From: Bimastos eiseni
Taxonomy: Eukaryota; Annelida; Clitellata; Crassiclitellata; Lumbricidae
Direction: 5' to 3'
DNA: 64,000 nt
Assembly: GCA_959347315.1 (NCBI GenBank)
Contig: OY365818.1
Location: 1,625,964 to 1,689,963, forward strand
Part shown: piece by piece, positions 60,070-64,000 of the stretch
Numbering within the stretch: the stretch's first letter is position 1
Layout of the letters: every line of letters begins with the position of its first letter
Program-made: the position numbers and the translations under genes
Notes under the pieces: generated by a model
Database searches by the model: none
What the model was told of the DNA's origin: nothing
What the model saw: only the letters and a program-made list of their open reading frames with translations

Positions 60070-60850
60070 CCAGGTCAAGTTTCAAATGGGTCAGGCAAGC
60101 AGAATGACTCACACAAGCACCAATAATCGTTAATTTGAGACTTTATTGGGTCATAATTATTTATATGATTTTGGGGTGGCTGGAAGAGGGGGCGGATCAG
60201 TTAGACCACACACGGGTAGGTATGGTGGTAAGTGACCTGAGCCAACAGAACTTTGGGCATTCACACGAGCTAGGGTGATGTAATCGAGCATTTATATAGC
60301 ACCCCTTCAAGATGTATACTAAGAGGCGTTCTTTGCGCTGACAGTTCATGATGAATCAACTGGAATGTCATAATGAACGAGCAAAATACGTGCGTTCGTA
60401 AAACTATGCACATTAAGCTGAAACGAGTCACCATGCAGAGGTGGTCATACGCAAAGGCTTGGAATGAACTAGCGAATCGAATTCAGAACAGAAACGGTTG
60501 GCTGCGGTTCCATGACAAATGGCTCACCAACAAATATTTGAAGACAAAAGTCCTATTTGCCAATTGTAGGCTATTCTTTTAAATGGAGGTTGGATTGATA
60601 ATCGTAATGCTGGCGAATCCAGCTTCTATTTCAACAGGAATTAATTCAATCAATTCAATGTCAATTTAGGCAATAATTTTTGTCAATAATCAAACTTTTT
60701 CAGGGTAGCATTATTTTCGTCTATGTAGCCTGTCATATTTAGGGAATATTTATTTCATCAATCCAACTCCTATTTAAGTAAACATTATTATCATCAATCC
60801 AACTTCAAGTTAATCGAATACAGTGGGTAAATAGTAATTTTGTGGTCTTG
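60070..60850. other. Intronic/intergenic sequence with an inverted SINE end
   Basis: GAGCATTTATATAGCACCCCTTCAAG (60287) is a reverse SINE tail. A 13-15 bp TTCATCAATCCAACT phrase recurs between 60640 and 60810. No exon is seen. Confidence 0.4.
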
Positions 60851-61065
60851 AGTCATTTGTCGATGGACCATTTGTCGATGGACCATTTGTCGATGTACCA
60901 TTTGTCGGTGAAGCCGGGTGAACCATTTGTCGGTGAACCTGCCTGTTGTCAGTGAACCACTTGTCGGTGAAGCCGGGTGAACCATTTGTCGGTTAACCAT
61001 TTTTTGGTGAACCAATTGTCGATTAACCATTTGTCGGTGAATCATTTGTCACTGAACCATTTTAC
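60850..61065 (+). repeat. 13-15 bp minisatellite (ACCATTTGTCGGTGA)
   Basis: About 13 imperfect units of CCATTTGTCGGTGAA, two carrying an insert GCCGGGTGAA. Confidence 0.85.
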
Positions 61066-61368
61066 GTGACGCGCTTGGCTGCATTATCTGACAAAAACCT
61101 CGCCGGGTAACGCTGAGGAGATTTCATTAACTTAAGCACTAACGAATTGCGGAAACCATTATTCGGGATGCTAATTAACAACAGTGGGATGGGCAAGATC
61201 AGGTATAAGTTTATACCTAAAAGCCGTTTAAAAACTAATCGAATCAACTTAACCTCTTTTGTTAAACCAAGGACTTATCAATAATCAATCGAGTTGCGTA
61301 ACGGGTTTCATTTTTTTTCCAGACGTGAGTGCCTTGGATTTTGGCTCTTGCCCCGTTGAAAATACAAA

Positions 61369-63602
61369 ATGGCCGTCGGTAAGTTGGCCCTTTGATTTCT
61401 AATTACGACATCAGGTTTGTCAGCAAGTATCGAGTATGCATGTAAGCAATTAAATATGCATCTAGGTAATTAGGTTATCAGTTTTGTCAGCAAGTGTTGA
61501 GCATCTATGCATGCAAGCAATTAAATAAATTACGTATAGGATTCCGTTCATAATTACAAAGTCAGTGTGAATAGTAAGCACGTTCGTTTTCTCAGCCTCG
61601 GTATACGAGGGCTGGCGGTCAGTCCTCGACCTTACATCTCGTCTTCCCACCGACCTTGTACTCATCACAACTGAGTTGGCTACGAGGCACAAGTGAAGCA
61701 GGTAACTTGAAGCAGGTAACTTGAAGCAGGTAACTTGAAGCAGGTAACTTGAAGCAGGTAACTTGAAGCCGGTAACTTGTAGCAGGTAACTTGGATCATG
61801 TAACGCCGGGGATTTGAAAACCTACTGGCCACAGCCTCATGCGCCGAGGCTAAGTAAATGAGGTCGCAGTTCACACCCTTGTCAGCCGATTTCACGGTTG
61901 ACTGTCGACCTCACGGCCTTCAACTTGGCAAACGACCCCATTGACCCCAGATGACATAAAGGTCAAGGACATTGTTCTTTCAGCAGTTGTGTGCTTCTGT
62001 CTGTTGACTCTGAGCGTTCTGTGTCTGTTTTGCAGTTTGCAAGTGGTTGAGTTTCTACCTTTGCGTAAAGGAGACATCGTTACCAAACGATACAAAGGAC
62101 CCACAGAAGTGCGACATCGTCGTGACGTGGAAAGGTAATCGTAATCGTAATCTTGTCGTATGAATGAATCGTGACATCGTGAGTGAATGTGAATGAATTA
62201 ATGAATTAATGAATCAATGAATTAATGTATATATGAACGAATGAGTGAATGAATGAATGTATGAATGAATGAATGAATTAGTTAATTAATGAATCAATGA
62301 ATGAATGTTTGTATGAACGAATGAGTGAATGAATGAATGTATGAATGAATTAGTTAATTAATGAATCAATGAATGAATGTATGTATGTATGTATGTATGA
62401 ACGAATGAGTGAATGAATGAATGAACGAACGAATACAAGTCCCATGCATGCATGTAGCGCCGCGCCTTCTCAGGTGTTGGCCACTCCACCTGGAACCTCC
62501 CCCCCCGTTAGAGAGGCTACTGTTGCCAAGGAGTGATATTACCTTCGTTTTACAAGCTCATAATGTATCGCCTTGGTTGCGCTGGGAGCACATCCGATTA
62601 GACTTCTCAAGGGCGCTATGTCAATGCTAAAATGAATGAATAAATGCATCAATGAATTAATTGGTTAATTAATTAATGGAGTTTGATTGCGTATTGCAGA
62701 GAACACTGACGCCATTAACACTATTTAGTGTCTTCGTGACCAGACATTTACTCTGATAATATAATGTGAGGCAAATCCCGACCCACGTGACAAAGTACCA
62801 CTTCCGCCGGAATAATCCTCTTCCGGTTAAGGGAAACGTTGACCTCGTGACCCCAGTTGAGCTCTGATCGTAAACTGCTGTCGGCGAGTAAGCCACGCGA
62901 AGGACGTGTGTGTCGCAGGCAATGACTTATCGCTGGGTTTCTAAGCCTGGATAAACGAGAAGGGCGACGCTAATGATCTTTGTTATCACAGAGTGTCGTT
63001 AAACTGAAAATACTACTACTACTACTATATATAAACGTATATTTATATAGTTAAATATATAAACGTATAGCCTATATATATATATATATACACTAGCCCA
63101 ACTAATTATCAATGTGTATATGCTAATTAATTTTTCTTTAGGGGAGGGGCGATGTCATGGTCTAACTATAACGGTCTGTTAGCTCTTCCCTCTGCAAAGA
63201 TTTTCTGTGAACTCGCATGAGCGATTTTGTGATTATTAAAACAAAGATAACTTTCAACAATTTTATATCAGGATTTTTGTAACTAAAATCAGTTGTAAAA
63301 GTAAATGTATTTAATCTCTCAGACATAGGAAAACAATATTTCTTATAGACTCTAGGACCAATTCTATTACTATCACCCATGGTCGCGTGAACTCAATTTG
63401 TTTTACTGAATCAGTGGATATGTTTTATTGATGTGTTTCTGCAGATAGTTCAAAGAGAAAGAGCGGTGGCTTAGCGTTTGACGTCATCCTAAAACCTGCC
63501 GTCATCGATACTGCTCCAATGTTGAAGGAGTATGCATCCTACAAAGAGATCTCACAGGAGGTGATCGAGAAGAAGCTGAAAGATGCAGAAGAGAGGAGAC
63601 TG
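61369..63602 (+). CDS. Stathmin-family protein, 5' part (continues beyond window)
   Basis: Coding parts are 61369-61378 (ATGGCCGTCG), 62036-62134 and 63445-63602, giving 89 residues so far with intact splice sites. An acceptor before the ATG shows that a 5' non-coding exon exists. Exon 3 carries the stathmin signature KSGGLAFDVILKP, followed by a start of the tubulin-binding helix, EISQEVIEKKLKDAEERRL. Stathmins bind two tubulin dimers and destabilise microtubules. The N-terminal 36 residues (MAVVCKWLSFYLC…) carry two cysteines (5 and 13) in a hydrophobic stretch, as in membrane-anchored, palmitoylated SCG10/SCLIP-type members, rather than cytosolic stathmin 1. The remaining helix exons should lie to the right. 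Confidence 0.85.
61590..61660 (-). mobile_element. Repeat fragment shared with 40220-40290
   Basis: CGTTTTCTCAGCCTCGGTATACGAGGGCTGGCGGTC and TCGTCTTCCCACCGA match a stretch in receptor intron 1 (TTCTTAGCCTCGGCATACGAAGGCGGGCGGC). Confidence 0.5.
61690..61800 (+). repeat. 14-bp minisatellite (GAAGCAGGTAACTT)
   Basis: About eight units in the first coding intron of the stathmin gene. Each carries a CAG|GTAACT word that resembles both an acceptor end and a donor. Confidence 0.85.
62155..62440 (+). repeat. GAAT/GTAT tetranucleotide array
   Basis: Starts about 20 bp after the donor at 62134 and contains a duplicated block (TTAGTTAATTAATGAATCAA at about 62278 and 62350). Confidence 0.95.
62445..62660 (+). 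mobile_element. SINE with GAAT tail
   Basis: The body, from CATGTAGCGCCGCGCC to GGGAGCACATCCGATTAGAC, ends TTCTCAAGGGCGCTATGTCAATGCTAAAATGAATGAAT. Confidence 0.5.
62661..63440. other. Stathmin intron 2
   Basis: ETS-type words (CACTTCCGCCGGAA, CTCTTCCGGTTAAG) lie at 62799-62830, with a TA-rich run at 63005-63095. No additional exon. Confidence 0.4.
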
Positions 63603-64000
63603 GTAGGCAGCGATAGCGCCACTCTTTGGTCGGATTATCTACTTAAATCTATTCTTTTGACTAGAGTAACTTAGATAAAAGTTTACTTATATAGATGGAT
63701 TTATATTCTATGAAATTTGGAATAGATTGATTTGTGTTTAATTAATTTTCTTTCGATCAATATAGACTATTTATACTTCAATTAGGTTTGTAATATTTAA
63801 AATAGATTTATCTAGGGGGAGATTAATTTAGAATAGATTACTCTAGCTTAGAGTAACTATATTATATCAATTTAGAAAAGATTTATTTAGATTATAGTTT
63901 TTATATTAAGTTAATTTAGAATAAATTAATTTATATTCGACTGATTTTGATAAAATTGAGTTTTATGCGATTTATTTAGATTTTATGAATATTTACAGTG
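63603..64000. other. Start of the next stathmin intron, TTTAGA-rich
   Basis: A degenerate AT-rich repeat of GATTTATTTAGA/TTTAGAATAGATT words fills 63640-63980. No exon is visible before the edge. Confidence 0.5.

Overview
This is nuclear DNA of an animal, probably a marine invertebrate. Genes are split by GT-AG introns. Non-coding DNA is packed with tri- and tetranucleotide microsatellites, tRNA-derived SINEs, short elements ending in GGCGCTATATAAA-type tails, and a decayed L2/CR1-like LINE. The species cannot be named from the sequence; the repeat style and gene content fit lophotrochozoans, echinoderms, hemichordates or amphioxus.

Three conserved genes are clear. (1) A D2-like dopamine receptor on the + strand, four coding exons between 37405 and 49544, 594 residues when joined, with an 8.5 kb first intron. 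(2) An RPB5 (POLR2E-type) RNA polymerase subunit on the - strand, eight coding exons between 55396 and 50964. It joins to 210 residues, the usual RPB5 length, but is unusually divergent. (3) The 5' part of a stathmin-family gene on the + strand (61369 to 63602), running off the right edge.

The left third (about 1 to 19.7 kb) holds a locally duplicated, apparently undescribed gene family. Each of two tandem segments (A about 0.8-6.5 kb, B about 11.0-19.7 kb) has: a conserved upstream block with an RFX-type X-box 8 bp from a CRE; a single-exon ORF for a probable secreted or membrane-tethered, multiply N-glycosylated protein; a short transmembrane exon; a basic cytoplasmic exon; and a lysine/proline-rich tail exon. 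The ORF exons are nearly identical while the flanks and transmembrane exons have diverged strongly, which suggests gene conversion. In segment B the 36-nt tail exon is tandemly repeated about four times, one copy with a broken acceptor. Further decayed tail copies lie at 18.0 and 19.1 kb, and a third, inverted 5' flank at the left edge. A LINE separates the two segments.

From about 20 to 37 kb I find no host gene, only microsatellites, minisatellites, SINE tails and LINE fragments. Notable structures elsewhere are a 19-bp array made of repeated 5' splice sites at the receptor exon 3 donor, inverted SINE-like copies flanking receptor exon 2, a CRE-like 19-bp repeat array upstream of the receptor, a two-copy MITE-like repeat (4.6 and 57.0 kb), and a long hairpin at 50.0 kb.
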